A stretch of 64,000 nucleotides of DNA, from positions 372,001-436,000 of the forward strand of contig CAWKDZ010000002.1 of the NCBI GenBank assembly GCA_963848525.1, read 5' to 3'. The notes beneath the pieces were generated by a model that was not told where the DNA came from, did not search any database, and saw only the letters and a program-made list of their open reading frames with translations. This document shows positions 1 through 7,398 of this stretch, one piece after another. The translations under genes and the position numbers were made by a program. This stretch comes from JACCTU01 sp963848525. Lineage in GTDB: Bacteria > Actinomycetota > Thermoleophilia > Gaiellales > Gaiellaceae. Each line of letters begins with the position of its first letter. Positions within the stretch are counted from its first letter, which is position 1.

Positions 1-276
1 GGGTACGTCCGCTCGCTCCGCGCGTTGCCGGTCGGGAACGCCGCGCTCGAGCTCGGCGCCGGCCGGCTCCGCAAGGACGACCCGATCGACCACGCTGTCG
101 GCGTCGTCTGCCTGCGCAAGCGCGGCGACCAGGTCGAGCGCGGCGAGCGGCTCGCGGAGGTGCATGCCCGCACCGAAGCGGAGGCCGAGCGTGGGGCGGC
201 CTCAGTGCTCGCCGCCTACGAGCTCGGGCCGAAGGCTCCCAAGACGCGCCCGATCGTGCTCGAGCTCGTCGGCTGA
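1..276 (+). CDS. deoA: Thymidine/pyrimidine-nucleoside phosphorylase, C-terminal part
   Basis: Reading frame 1 is open from the first base of the window and stops at 274-276, so this is the 3' end of a longer gene. The visible residues include ALPVGNAALELGAGRLRKDD and DHAVGVVCLRKRGDQVERGE, which match the C-terminal alpha/beta domain of thymidine phosphorylase, including the biotin-carrier-like segment near the end of that family. The enzyme phosphorolyses thymidine or other pyrimidine nucleosides in salvage. mutM begins 23 bases downstream. The N-terminal domains and the active site lie outside the window, so substrate preference cannot be judged. Confidence 0.8.
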   Translation, partial: GYVRSLRALPVGNAALELGAGRLRKDDPIDHAVGVVCLRKRGDQVERGERLAEVHARTEAEAERGAASVLAAYELGPKAPKTRPIVLELVG

Positions 277-287
277 CCCGCCGCGAC

Positions 288-293
288 TAGCCT
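288..293 (+). promoter_or_regulatory. -10 element of mutM (leaderless)
   Basis: The hexamer TAGCCT ends 6 bases before the GTG start of mutM. This TANNNT-to-start spacing recurs at many genes in the window and would place the transcription start at or within a base or two of the start codon. No Shine-Dalgarno sequence is visible. Confidence 0.5.
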
Positions 294-299
294 GGGCGC

Positions 300-1196
300 G
301 TGCCCGAGCTTCCCGAGGTCGAGACGGTCAGGGCGAGCCTCGGCCCGGTCCTCAGCGGCCGGACCTTCGCGCATGTCGAGATCACCGACGCGCGGCTGAC
401 GCGGCCGTTCGACCCGAACGCGGTCGCCCAGGCGCTCACGGGCGAGCGCGTCGACGCCGTGGGCCGGCGCGGCAAGTATCTGATTGTCCGGTTCGTGAGC
501 GGTCGTGTGCTCCTGGTTCACCTCCGGATGACGGGGAGCTTTCGGCACGCACCTGCGGGCAGCCCCGGCGACGACCCGCACGTACGCGCAGTTGTCAGGC
601 TAGACGACGGCTCGGACGTCACGTACCGCGACGTCCGGCGCTTCGGCACGTGGCTCCTGACGGAGACCGCCGAGCTCGACGAGTACCTCGCGGCGCGGCT
701 CGGGCGTGAGCCGCTCGAGCGCGGGTTCGGCCCGGCCGCACTCGCGGCGCGGCTCGCGGGGCGGCGGGCGCCGCTGAAGGCGGCACTGCTCGATCAGCGC
801 ACCGTCGCGGGCCTCGGCAACATCTACGTCGACGAGGCGCTCTGGCGCGCCCGCCTCCATCCGCTCACGCCCGCCGGCGACGTGACCGCCGACGACGCGC
901 GCGCGCTCGTCCGCGGAATCCGGGCTGCACTGCGGCTGGGCATCGCCCGGCAGGGTGCGACCCTGAGCGACTACGCGCAGCCGGACGGCCGCCGCGGCCG
1001 CATGCAGGACGAGTTCAGGGTCTACGGCCGCGAAGGCGAGCCGTGCGACCGCTGCGGGACGCCGATCGAGAAGACGCGCGCGGGCGGCCGCGGCACGTGG
1101 TACTGCCCCACGTGCCAGCCGCTCCGAGTCGGTCAGGCTGCGCGCGCCAGCCCGTCGAGCCGGCCCGCGCGGTCGAGGCGCGAGAGCTCCGCGTAG
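300..1196 (+). CDS. mutM: Formamidopyrimidine-DNA glycosylase (Fpg/MutM)
   Basis: Bifunctional base-excision-repair glycosylase/AP lyase that removes 8-oxoguanine and ring-opened purines. The protein starts PELPEVETV after the initiator, giving the catalytic Pro2 and Glu3; GRRGKYLIV supplies the conserved lysine near residue 60; a C-terminal zinc finger CDRCG...WYCPTCQ is present at about residues 249-272. The start is GTG at 300, fixed by the invariant PELPEVE. The recognisable domain ends near 1120; the remaining ~25 residues are low complexity and overlap the 3' end of the convergent glutaredoxin gene by 64 bases, making the protein somewhat longer (298 aa) than usual. Confidence 0.95.
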   Translation: MPELPEVETVRASLGPVLSGRTFAHVEITDARLTRPFDPNAVAQALTGERVDAVGRRGKYLIVRFVSGRVLLVHLRMTGSFRHAPAGSPGDDPHVRAVVRLDDGSDVTYRDVRRFGTWLLTETAELDEYLAARLGREPLERGFGPAALAARLAGRRAPLKAALLDQRTVAGLGNIYVDEALWRARLHPLTPAGDVTADDARALVRGIRAALRLGIARQGATLSDYAQPDGRRGRMQDEFRVYGREGEPCDRCGTPIEKTRAGGRGTWYCPTCQPLRVGQAARASPSSRPARSRRESSA

Positions 1197-1390
1197 CCGC
1201 CGATCGGCCGTCCGTCGATCACGATCTGCGGCACCGTCCAGCCTCCGGCCACGTCGAGCAGCTTCTGGCGGAAGCCGACCGCGTCGTCCAGGCTGATCTC
1301 CTCGTACTCGAGCCCCCGCGAGTCGAGCAACGCCTTCGCCCGCACGCAGAAGCCACACCAGCGCGTCGTATAGATCTGGATGTCTGCCAT
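1133..1390 (-). CDS. Glutaredoxin family protein
   Basis: An 85-residue thioredoxin-fold protein with the redox motif CGFC at residues 12-15, a cis-Pro in TVPQIVIDG and the downstream GGYAEL glutathione-binding-like segment. It is likely a cytosolic dithiol/disulfide oxidoreductase; in actinobacteria such small glutaredoxins often act as mycoredoxins, but the partner thiol cannot be told from the sequence. The gene is convergent with mutM, overlapping its 3' end, and divergent from recO with about 58 bases between the starts. Confidence 0.9.
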   Translation of the reverse strand: MADIQIYTTRWCGFCVRAKALLDSRGLEYEEISLDDAVGFRQKLLDVAGGWTVPQIVIDGRPIGGYAELSRLDRAGRLDGLARAA

Positions 1391-1436
1391 CCCTGGTGTA
1401 ACGGGCGAGGGCCCGAATCGGGTCCTGCCTCGCTTC

Positions 1437-1442
1437 TACACT
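1437..1442 (+). promoter_or_regulatory. -10 element of recO (leaderless)
   Basis: TACACT ends 6 bases before the GTG at 1449. The same spacing is seen at other genes here, and supports 1449 rather than the more upstream in-frame ATG at 1380 as the recO start. Confidence 0.5.
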
Positions 1443-1448
1443 GGCTTC

Positions 1449-2196
1449 GTGGCCGGAAGGACGTACCGGACGGAGGCCGTCGTGCTCCGCTCCATGAGGT
1501 TCGGAGAGGCCGACCGCGTCCTGCACCTCTACACGCTCGAACGGGGGCGCATCGGCGCGGTTGCGAAGGGGATCCGCCGCACGAAGTCGAGGTTCGGCGC
1601 GCGGCTCGAGCCGCTCTCCCACGTCGAGGCGATGCTCCACCAAGGAAGCGGCGAACTCCAGACGGTGACGGGCGTCGAGCTGATCCGCTCCCACCACGAC
1701 GCGCGCGAGGACGCCTATCGGCTCGCAGTCGGCCTGATCTCGGCCGAGGCGATGCTGCGGCTCTTCACCGAGCAGGAGGGAAACCCGCGCGCGTTCGAGG
1801 CGCTGACGAAGCTCCTCGACCTGCTCGACGGGCTCCCCTCGCGCGCGCCGGCGCGGCCGGCGCTCGACCCGCTCGCGCTCGCGTTCCAGCTCAAGCTGCT
1901 CTGGGTCGCGGGCTACCTCCCGCACCTGACGAGCTGCGCGAACTGCGGCCGCGGGGACGAGCTGATCGGCTACTCGCCGCGCGCGGGCGGCGCGGTCTGC
2001 CGCACGTGCGGCGAGGGCGCGCTCGCGCTCTCACCGGCCGGCCGCAGCCGGGATCGAGGCCCTGCTCAACAGCCCGCTCGCCGACGCACACGCCGCCGGC
2101 CTGACCGAGCGCGACGCCCGCGAGGCACTCGCGGTGATCACCGCGTCGTACGAAGAGCACGGCGGCTTCCGCCTCCGCACACTCAAGAGCGCCTAG
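1449..2196 (+). CDS. recO: DNA repair protein RecO (frameshifted near the 3' end)
   Basis: RecO mediates RecA loading and annealing in the RecFOR recombination pathway. The N-terminus AGRTYRTEAVVLRSMRFGE is the OB-fold start typical of RecO, and a four-cysteine zinc site CANCG...CRTCG lies near residues 161-184. After ALSPAG the frame is lost: a GGCC tandem duplication near 2036-2043 moves the natural C-terminus (AAGIEALLNSP... ending LKSA) into the +1 frame, which stops at 2194-2196. Removing one GGCC restores an uninterrupted protein of normal length. Either a recent slippage mutation or an assembly error; the rest of the gene looks intact. Confidence 0.85.
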
Positions 2197-2402
2197 CGGT
2201 TCGCCTCTTCGTCCTCTCCGCGCCCGGATGTCCTCGGCGACGAGCCGCGCTCGAGACGGCTTCAGCGTCTCGAAGAGCTCGTCCGCGTCGACGGGCTGCT
2301 CGGGCTCGGACGCGCCGAGCAGCCACGGCGCTGCGTCCGTCGCGGCCTTCCACGCCGACCCGTCGGCGCCGACTCGCCGTCGACGAGATGATCGTCGCTC
2401 AT
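2193..2402 (-). pseudogene. Small uncharacterised gene with two compensating frame breaks
   Basis: Read from ATG at 2402, the frame gives MSDDHLVDGESAPTG; the neighbouring frame then continues SAWKAATDAAPWLLG, EPEQPVDADELFETLKPSR and LVAEDIRAR; the first frame resumes as GEDEEANR with a stop that shares the CTAG at 2193-2196 with the recO stop. Spliced together this is a plausible acidic protein of about 70 residues. No family is recognised. The shared stop with recO mirrors several intact convergent pairs in this window, which supports a real gene. The frame breaks fall close to the recO frameshift, so local sequence errors are a serious possibility. Confidence 0.4.
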
Positions 2403-2788
2403 GACCAGCGAGCCGGCCGACACGGTCGAGAGTAGACGTTCGTGAACCCGTTCCGCTGCGGCGGGCGGGGTGGAACGGCGATGGCGCGGCGCGCTGTCGT
2501 CCCTCGGCCGCGCGACGGCCTGGCGCGCGATCGGCTCCTGGCGATCGCGGTCGTGGAGCCGGACGTTGCCTTCCTCGCTCGCAAAGGACGAAGCGCGTGT
2601 TCCCGGAGCTGTCAGGTGCTTGACGACCTTGACATCTCTGTCCGCGATCCTTGCGCTCGGTTGCTTGTCCGGAGCCGCTACCGCCGAGCGGGCGCGTCCC
2701 GCTCGAGCGCATCGCGGCCGCGAACGAGTCGCCGTTTGCGCGCCGCCAGGCGAAGAAGGCGCTCGAGCGGCTGGACCGGAGCTGAGCG
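2403..2788. other. Frame-damaged stretch without an intact gene
   Basis: About 390 bases without a convincing complete gene. On the plus strand, a stretch ending at the TGA at 2783-2785 encodes GRVPLERIAAANESPFARRQ then AKKALERLDRS, which has natural-looking composition but no start in frame; an upstream stretch in another frame reads LTSLSAILALGCLSGAATAE, resembling a signal sequence. These may be pieces of one frameshifted plus-strand gene. No family is recognised. Confidence 0.3.
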
Positions 2789-3826
2789 TCAGGCGGCGAG
2801 CCGCTCGGCGAGGTACCGCAGCGCCAGCGGGTAGCGCCAGACGATCCCGCCGTGCTTGCCCTCGAACAGCTCGAAGAAGACGTCGGTGACACCGACGCGC
2901 TCGAGCTCGCGCCGGAACGCCTCCGCGCCGAGGTCGAGGTAGTACTCGTCGCTCTTGCCTGAGTCGACGTAGATCGCCCGCATCGCGCGCAGCGCTTCCG
3001 CTGCGCCCTCCACCATCCGCACGGGGTCCCAGGCGAGCCAGCGCTCCCAGATCTCCGGGATCAGCTTGCCGGTCTCGTCGAACGGCAGCTGCACGGTGCC
3101 GTCGTCGTCGGCGGAGTACGCCGCCGCCATGCCCCACGAGTTGACGAGCACGTAGTCGCCCGGCTTCGTCACCAGCGGGCGCGCGAGGAAGTCGTCCCAG
3201 AACTTCTCGTACGAGCCGTCGTACTTGTCGCGCAAGAGCCGCGCCGTCTCGGGGAAGTCCTTCGCGTAGCAGGCCTCGAAGAGGGCGTCGCCCGCGTGCG
3301 TCGCGAACCCGCCGAAGAGGTCTGGCCGGAGCATCGGCGTCACCATCGCCCCGTAGCCGCCCGACGACTTCCCCTGGATGCCGCGGTGCGCCGCCTCGGG
3401 CAGCGTCCGATAGCGGTCGTCGACCCACGGCACGAGCTCGTCGCAGAGGTACGTGTGGTAGCGCCCGATCGCGGGCGAGTCGAGGAACTGCGACCCGCCG
3501 AGCTTCGTCCACGCGTCGACCCAGACGACGATCGCGGGCGGCACGTCGCCCGTGCGGAAGACCTCGTCGCAGAGCTCCGGGTACGTCTGCGCGGCGAACG
3601 CGGGGCGGTTCCGCCACATGTCGAGCTGCCCCGTGTACCCCTGGATGACGTAGATCGACGGGTAGCGGCGCTCCGGCTCGTCGTCGTAGCCGGGCGGGAC
3701 GTAGACCCAGAGCGGCCGCTCGTGGGGGTCGCCCAGCGGGTTGCCCTCGAGCGCGGAGCTCGAGAAGACGTGCTCGTCGAAGCGCCCGGCCGGCTCGTAC
3801 CGCCAGGGCCGGCCGAGCCCGCTCAT
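2789..3826 (-). CDS. Putative esterase, alpha/beta-hydrolase fold (esterase D-like)
   Basis: A 345-residue cytosolic alpha/beta hydrolase of the putative esterase (PF00756-type) family. It shows RPLWVYVPPGYDDEPERRYP at the first strands, the nucleophile elbow GKSSGG at about residue 135 and a C-terminal GKHGG histidine typical of the catalytic triad. The substrate cannot be predicted. ATG at 3826 overlaps the glyS stop in ATGA, so it is probably co-transcribed and translationally coupled with glyS although there is no obvious functional link. Confidence 0.85.
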   Translation of the reverse strand: MSGLGRPWRYEPAGRFDEHVFSSSALEGNPLGDPHERPLWVYVPPGYDDEPERRYPSIYVIQGYTGQLDMWRNRPAFAAQTYPELCDEVFRTGDVPPAIVVWVDAWTKLGGSQFLDSPAIGRYHTYLCDELVPWVDDRYRTLPEAAHRGIQGKSSGGYGAMVTPMLRPDLFGGFATHAGDALFEACYAKDFPETARLLRDKYDGSYEKFWDDFLARPLVTKPGDYVLVNSWGMAAAYSADDDGTVQLPFDETGKLIPEIWERWLAWDPVRMVEGAAEALRAMRAIYVDSGKSDEYYLDLGAEAFRRELERVGVTDVFFELFEGKHGGIVWRYPLALRYLAERLAA

Positions 3827-5187
3827 GCCTTCGGGGTCGTCCACGGACGGCGCAGCGCTTCGCCGAGATACGCGCGCACCTGCGGAAGCGAGACGCGCTC
3901 CTGCGCGAGCGAATCGCGGTCGCGGATCGTGACCGTGTCGTCCTCGAGCGTCTGCTCGTCGATCGTGAACGCGAACGGCGTACCGATCTCGTCCTGGCGC
4001 CGGTAGCGCCGTCCGATCGCGCCGCCGTCGTCGTACTCGACCATGAACTCCGTCCTGAGCTCCTCGTAGAGCGAACGCGCGCGCTCGAGCATGCCGGCGT
4101 CCTTGCCGATCAGCGGCAGCACGGCGGCCTTCACCGGAGCGAGCAGCGGGTGGAGGCGGAGCACGGTCCGCTCGCGCTCGCCGACGACCTCCTCGTCGTA
4201 GGCGTCGACCAGGAACGTCAGAAAGATGCGCTCGATGCTCACAGCCGGCTCGACGACGTGGGGGACGTAGCGCTCGCCGTCCGTGCCGACGTATTCGAGC
4301 TTCGTCCCGGAGTGCTCGGTGTGCGCTTTGAGGTCGTAGTCGCCGCGGTTTGCGACCCCCTCGAGCTCCGACCAGCCGATCGGGAACAGGTACTCGAGGT
4401 CGCTCGTCGCGCTCGAGTAGTGCGACAGCTCCTCGGCGGTGTGCTCGCGGACGCGCAGCATGGACTCGCGCAGGCCGTAGCGCAGGTACCAGGCGACGCG
4501 CTCCTGCACCCAGTAGCGGTACCAGTCCATCGAGTCGTCGGGTGGGACGAAGAACTCCATCTCCATCTGCTCGAACTCGCGCATCCGGAAGAGGAAGTTG
4601 CCCGGAGTGATCTCGTTGCGGAACGACTTGCCGCCGACGTTGGCGATCCCGAACGGCGGACGCCGCCGCGCGAGCTGGAGCACGTTCTTGAAGTTGACGA
4701 AGATGCCCTGCGCGGTCTCGGGCCGGAGGTAGACCTTCGCGCCGGACTCCTGCACGGGCCCGACCGTCGTCTCGAACATCAGGTTGAACTGGCGCGGCTC
4801 GGTCAGGTCGCACTCGGTGTGCTCGCCGGGGTGCTTGCTGGGCTTCTTGCCGCACTGCGACTGCTCGAGCTGGTCAGCGCGGAAGCGCAGCTTGCAGGTC
4901 CGGCAGTCGACGAGCGGATCGCTGAAGCCTGCGACGTGACCCGACGCCTCCCACACGCGCGGGTGGAGGATGATCGCCGTGTCGAGCACGACGATGTCGT
5001 CGCGCTCCTGCACCATCGCCTCGAGCCAGCGGTCGCGGATGTTCTGCTTGAGCAGGACGCCGTAATGCCCGTAGTCGTAGCCCGACCCGAGGCCGCCGTA
5101 GATCTCCGACGAGGGGAAGACGAAGCCGCGCCGCCGGCACAGCGACACGATCTTGTCCATCGTCACGACCTCGTCGCGCGCGGCCAT
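3823..5187 (-). CDS. glyS: Glycyl-tRNA synthetase (alpha2 type)
   Basis: Class II aminoacyl-tRNA synthetase that charges tRNA-Gly. The 454-residue protein has the single-chain alpha2 architecture: motif 1 region GFVFPSSEIYGGLGSGYDYG, motif 2 FRNEITPGNFLFRMREFEQM, the substrate-binding AHTEHSGT segment, motif 3 SIERIFLTFL, and a C-terminal anticodon-binding domain. An insertion with CRTCK and CGKKP near residues 96-118 may bind zinc. The ATG at 5187 is preceded by a TACGGT hexamer at leaderless spacing. Confidence 0.96.
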   Translation of the reverse strand: MAARDEVVTMDKIVSLCRRRGFVFPSSEIYGGLGSGYDYGHYGVLLKQNIRDRWLEAMVQERDDIVVLDTAIILHPRVWEASGHVAGFSDPLVDCRTCKLRFRADQLEQSQCGKKPSKHPGEHTECDLTEPRQFNLMFETTVGPVQESGAKVYLRPETAQGIFVNFKNVLQLARRRPPFGIANVGGKSFRNEITPGNFLFRMREFEQMEMEFFVPPDDSMDWYRYWVQERVAWYLRYGLRESMLRVREHTAEELSHYSSATSDLEYLFPIGWSELEGVANRGDYDLKAHTEHSGTKLEYVGTDGERYVPHVVEPAVSIERIFLTFLVDAYDEEVVGERERTVLRLHPLLAPVKAAVLPLIGKDAGMLERARSLYEELRTEFMVEYDDGGAIGRRYRRQDEIGTPFAFTIDEQTLEDDTVTIRDRDSLAQERVSLPQVRAYLGEALRRPWTTPKA

Positions 5188-5195
5188 CGGTGAGA

Positions 5196-5201
5196 ACCGT
5201 A
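5196..5201 (-). promoter_or_regulatory. -10 element of glyS (leaderless)
   Basis: On the minus strand TACGGT ends 8 bases before the glyS ATG; no ribosome binding site is visible in between, in line with a leaderless transcript. Confidence 0.45.
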
Positions 5202-5260
5202 TCGCCGCGCATCGGGGGCGGCCGCCCCGAGCGACCGCCCCCTAGCAACGAGGAGGAGTC

Positions 5261-5305
5261 ATGCGTAGGAACACAGTGAACAACGCCAGCCTGAGAGTTG
5301 CGTGA
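5261..5305 (+). CDS. Possible 14-residue peptide ORF with strong ribosome binding site
   Basis: ATG at 5261 follows AGGAGGAG at good spacing, one of the strongest Shine-Dalgarno sequences in the window, and the frame reads MRRNTVNNASLRVA before TGA. It sits between the 5' side of glyS and the 3' end of the histidine kinase gene and does not precede any plus-strand gene, so it is not an obvious leader peptide. It could equally be a remnant of a longer gene. Low confidence. Confidence 0.2.
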   Translation: MRRNTVNNASLRVA

Positions 5306-5312
5306 GACTCGA

Positions 5313-6623
5313 CTAAGAAGCGGCCGACAGCCGGACGCGGAAGCGCGCGCCGCCGGCCGGGTCGTTCTCGGCCGTGACCGAGCCGCCGTGCTCCTCCACG
5401 ACCTGGCGCACGATCGCGAGCCCGAGCCCCGAGCCGGGGACGCCGCGCGCCCCCGGGGCGCGGTAGAAGCGGTCGAAGACCCGCGGGAGGTCGTCGGGGT
5501 CGATTCCCGGGCCGTGGTCGCGCACCGTCAGCTCGCCCTGGCGGAGCAGCACCTCCACGCGGCTCCCGGGCGGGCTCCACTTGGCCGCGTTGTCGAGCAG
5601 GTTCCCGATCGCACGCTCCAGCCTGATCGGGACGCCGCGAATCGTCGTCGGCTCCAGCCGCGTCTCGACGTCGACGCCGGCGGTGCGGCGTGTCCGCTCG
5701 ACCGCGCTCTCGACGAGCTCGTCCAGCGCGACCGGCTCGGGCTGGGCGTCCTCGATCCGCGAGAGGTCGAGGAGGTCGCCGACCAGCTCCGTCAGCTGCT
5801 CGGCCTGGGAGCGGACCTCCTCGAGCATGCGCGCGCGCTCCTCGGGCGCGAGGTTCTCGGCGCGCAGGAGCACCTCGACGTTCGTGCGCAGGATCGTCAG
5901 CGGTGTGCGGAGCTCGTGCGAGGCGTCGGCGACGAGTCGGGTCTGTGCCCGCAGCGAGTCGTCGAGCGCGCTCAGCATCGAGTTGAAGCTCGTCGCGAGC
6001 CGCCCGAGCTCGTCGCGTCCGGTCGCGACGATGCGCTCGCTCGGGTCGCGAGTGGCGGTCACGCGCTCCGCCGTCTCCGTCAGCCTTCTCACCGGCGCCA
6101 CGGCCGCGCGAGAGATCAAGAGGCCGAGCAAGGCGGCTAGGGCGATGCCTCCGATCGAGATCGCGACCAGGAGCGCGGCGACGCGGTCGAGGGTGCGGTC
6201 GACCTCGTCGAGCGGGCGTGCGATCTGCACCGCGATCCCGGAGGCGAGCTGCCTGGTGAAGATGCGGACGTGCGTGCCGCCGACGGTCGCCTCGGAGAAG
6301 AAGGGGCGGCGCCTGCCCGCGGCCACGAGCGCGGCTCCCTCAGACGGCAAGTTGAGCTCGGCGTCGCTGAGCCGGAAGATCTCGCCGTCATCGGTGACGA
6401 CCTGCACGTAGCCCGGCGCCGCGCCGAGCGGCGGCGCGCTGACCTCGAAGCGGAAGGGCCGCTCGTCGAAAACGACCACTTTCTCGGTCCGGTCGCGGAG
6501 GGCCTCGTCGATGGACTTGATCAGCTCGGAGCGGACGAGCGCGTAGGACGCGAGCGACACCAGCGCGACGGCACCGGCGACCGCGATCGCCGAGGCGAGG
6601 GCCAGGCGCGTCCGGAAGCTCAC
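5313..6623 (-). CDS. Membrane sensor histidine kinase (MprB-like)
   Basis: A 436-residue kinase: N-terminal membrane segment (residues ~10-30), an extracytoplasmic loop, a second membrane segment (~160-182), a HAMP linker, a HisKA dimerisation domain with the phospho-acceptor in DASHELRTPLTIL, and a HATPase domain with N-box NLLDNAAKWSPPGS, DHGPGID, and GSGLGLAIV. It starts with GTG overlapping the response-regulator stop in GTGA. With the regulator and the divergent HtrA-type protease this resembles the mycobacterial mprAB-pepD envelope-stress module; the stimulus is inferred only from that parallel. Confidence 0.93.
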   Translation of the reverse strand: MSFRTRLALASAIAVAGAVALVSLASYALVRSELIKSIDEALRDRTEKVVVFDERPFRFEVSAPPLGAAPGYVQVVTDDGEIFRLSDAELNLPSEGAALVAAGRRRPFFSEATVGGTHVRIFTRQLASGIAVQIARPLDEVDRTLDRVAALLVAISIGGIALAALLGLLISRAAVAPVRRLTETAERVTATRDPSERIVATGRDELGRLATSFNSMLSALDDSLRAQTRLVADASHELRTPLTILRTNVEVLLRAENLAPEERARMLEEVRSQAEQLTELVGDLLDLSRIEDAQPEPVALDELVESAVERTRRTAGVDVETRLEPTTIRGVPIRLERAIGNLLDNAAKWSPPGSRVEVLLRQGELTVRDHGPGIDPDDLPRVFDRFYRAPGARGVPGSGLGLAIVRQVVEEHGGSVTAENDPAGGARFRVRLSAAS

Positions 6624-7291
6624 GGCTCGCGCAAGACGTACCCGACGCCGCGAACGGTGTGGATCAGGCGCGGCTCACCGTCCTCCTCGAGCTTGCGGCG
6701 CAAGTAGCTGACGTAGACCTCGAGCGCGTTCGACCGAGGGCCGAAGTCGTAGTCCCAGACGCGGTCGAAGATCACCGAGCGGGTCAGCACCTGCCGCGGG
6801 TTGCGCAGGAACAGCTCGAGCAGCAGGAACTCGGTCCTGGTCAGCTCGATCCTGCGCGAGCCGCGCCGGACCTCGCGCGTGCCGGTGTCCATGGTCAGGT
6901 CGGAGAAGCGGAGCGTGCCGCCCTCCGTGCTCGAGACGCGGCGCAGCAGGGCGCGCAGCCGGGCGTGCAGCTCCTCGAGCGCGAACGGCTTGACGAGGTA
7001 GTCGTCGGCGCCGGCGTCGAGCCCCGCGACGCGGTCGCCGATGGAGTCGCGCGCGGTCAGCATCAGGACCGGCGTCCGGTCGTCCGCCGCCCTCAGCCTC
7101 CGGCAGACCTCGAGCCCGTCCACGTTCGGCATCAGGACGTCGAGCACGACCGCGTCCGGCGTATGCAGCGAGAGACGCTGGAGGGCCTCCGCGCCGTCGG
7201 CCGCGAGCTCGACGTCGTACCCCTCGAGCCGCAACGCGCGTTCGAGGGCCGTGCGAACCGCCGGTTCGTCGTCGACGACCAAAACCCGCAT
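6620..7291 (-). CDS. OmpR/PhoB-family response regulator (MprA-like)
   Basis: A 223-residue regulator with an N-terminal receiver domain (acidic DDE at 7-9, phospho-acceptor Asp51 in VVLDVLMP, Lys in DDYLVKPF) and a C-terminal winged-helix DNA-binding domain ending in HTVRGVGYVLREP. It is expected to be phosphorylated by the kinase encoded immediately downstream. The divergent region towards htrA carries tandem CTGAG repeats with an 11-bp period arranged as a palindrome, the layout expected of OmpR-family binding sites, so auto-regulation and control of htrA are likely. Confidence 0.93.
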   Translation of the reverse strand: MRVLVVDDEPAVRTALERALRLEGYDVELAADGAEALQRLSLHTPDAVVLDVLMPNVDGLEVCRRLRAADDRTPVLMLTARDSIGDRVAGLDAGADDYLVKPFALEELHARLRALLRRVSSTEGGTLRFSDLTMDTGTREVRRGSRRIELTRTEFLLLELFLRNPRQVLTRSVIFDRVWDYDFGPRSNALEVYVSYLRRKLEEDGEPRLIHTVRGVGYVLREP

Positions 7292-7313
7292 CGGGCGAAG
7301 TGTTGCCGCTGAA

Positions 7314-7383
7314 CCTGAGCCGCCGCTGAGAGTGCGGGCCGGACTTAACGGACTCCCTACGGGACTCTCAGCGCGATCTCAGG
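7314..7383. promoter_or_regulatory. Symmetric operator between the two-component system and htrA
   Basis: The left arm 7314-7333 is CCTGAG-N4-CGCTGAGAGT and the right arm 7364-7383 is its inverted counterpart ACTCTCAGCG-N4-CTCAGG; 16 of 20 positions pair, with the same centre for both sub-repeats. Inside each arm CTGAG recurs after exactly 11 bp, as in tandem half-sites bound by OmpR-family dimers. The element sits between the starts of the response regulator and of htrA, so it is the best candidate for the regulator's own binding site. Confidence 0.6.
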
Positions 7384-7398
7384 CGCTTCGGCTTCCAT

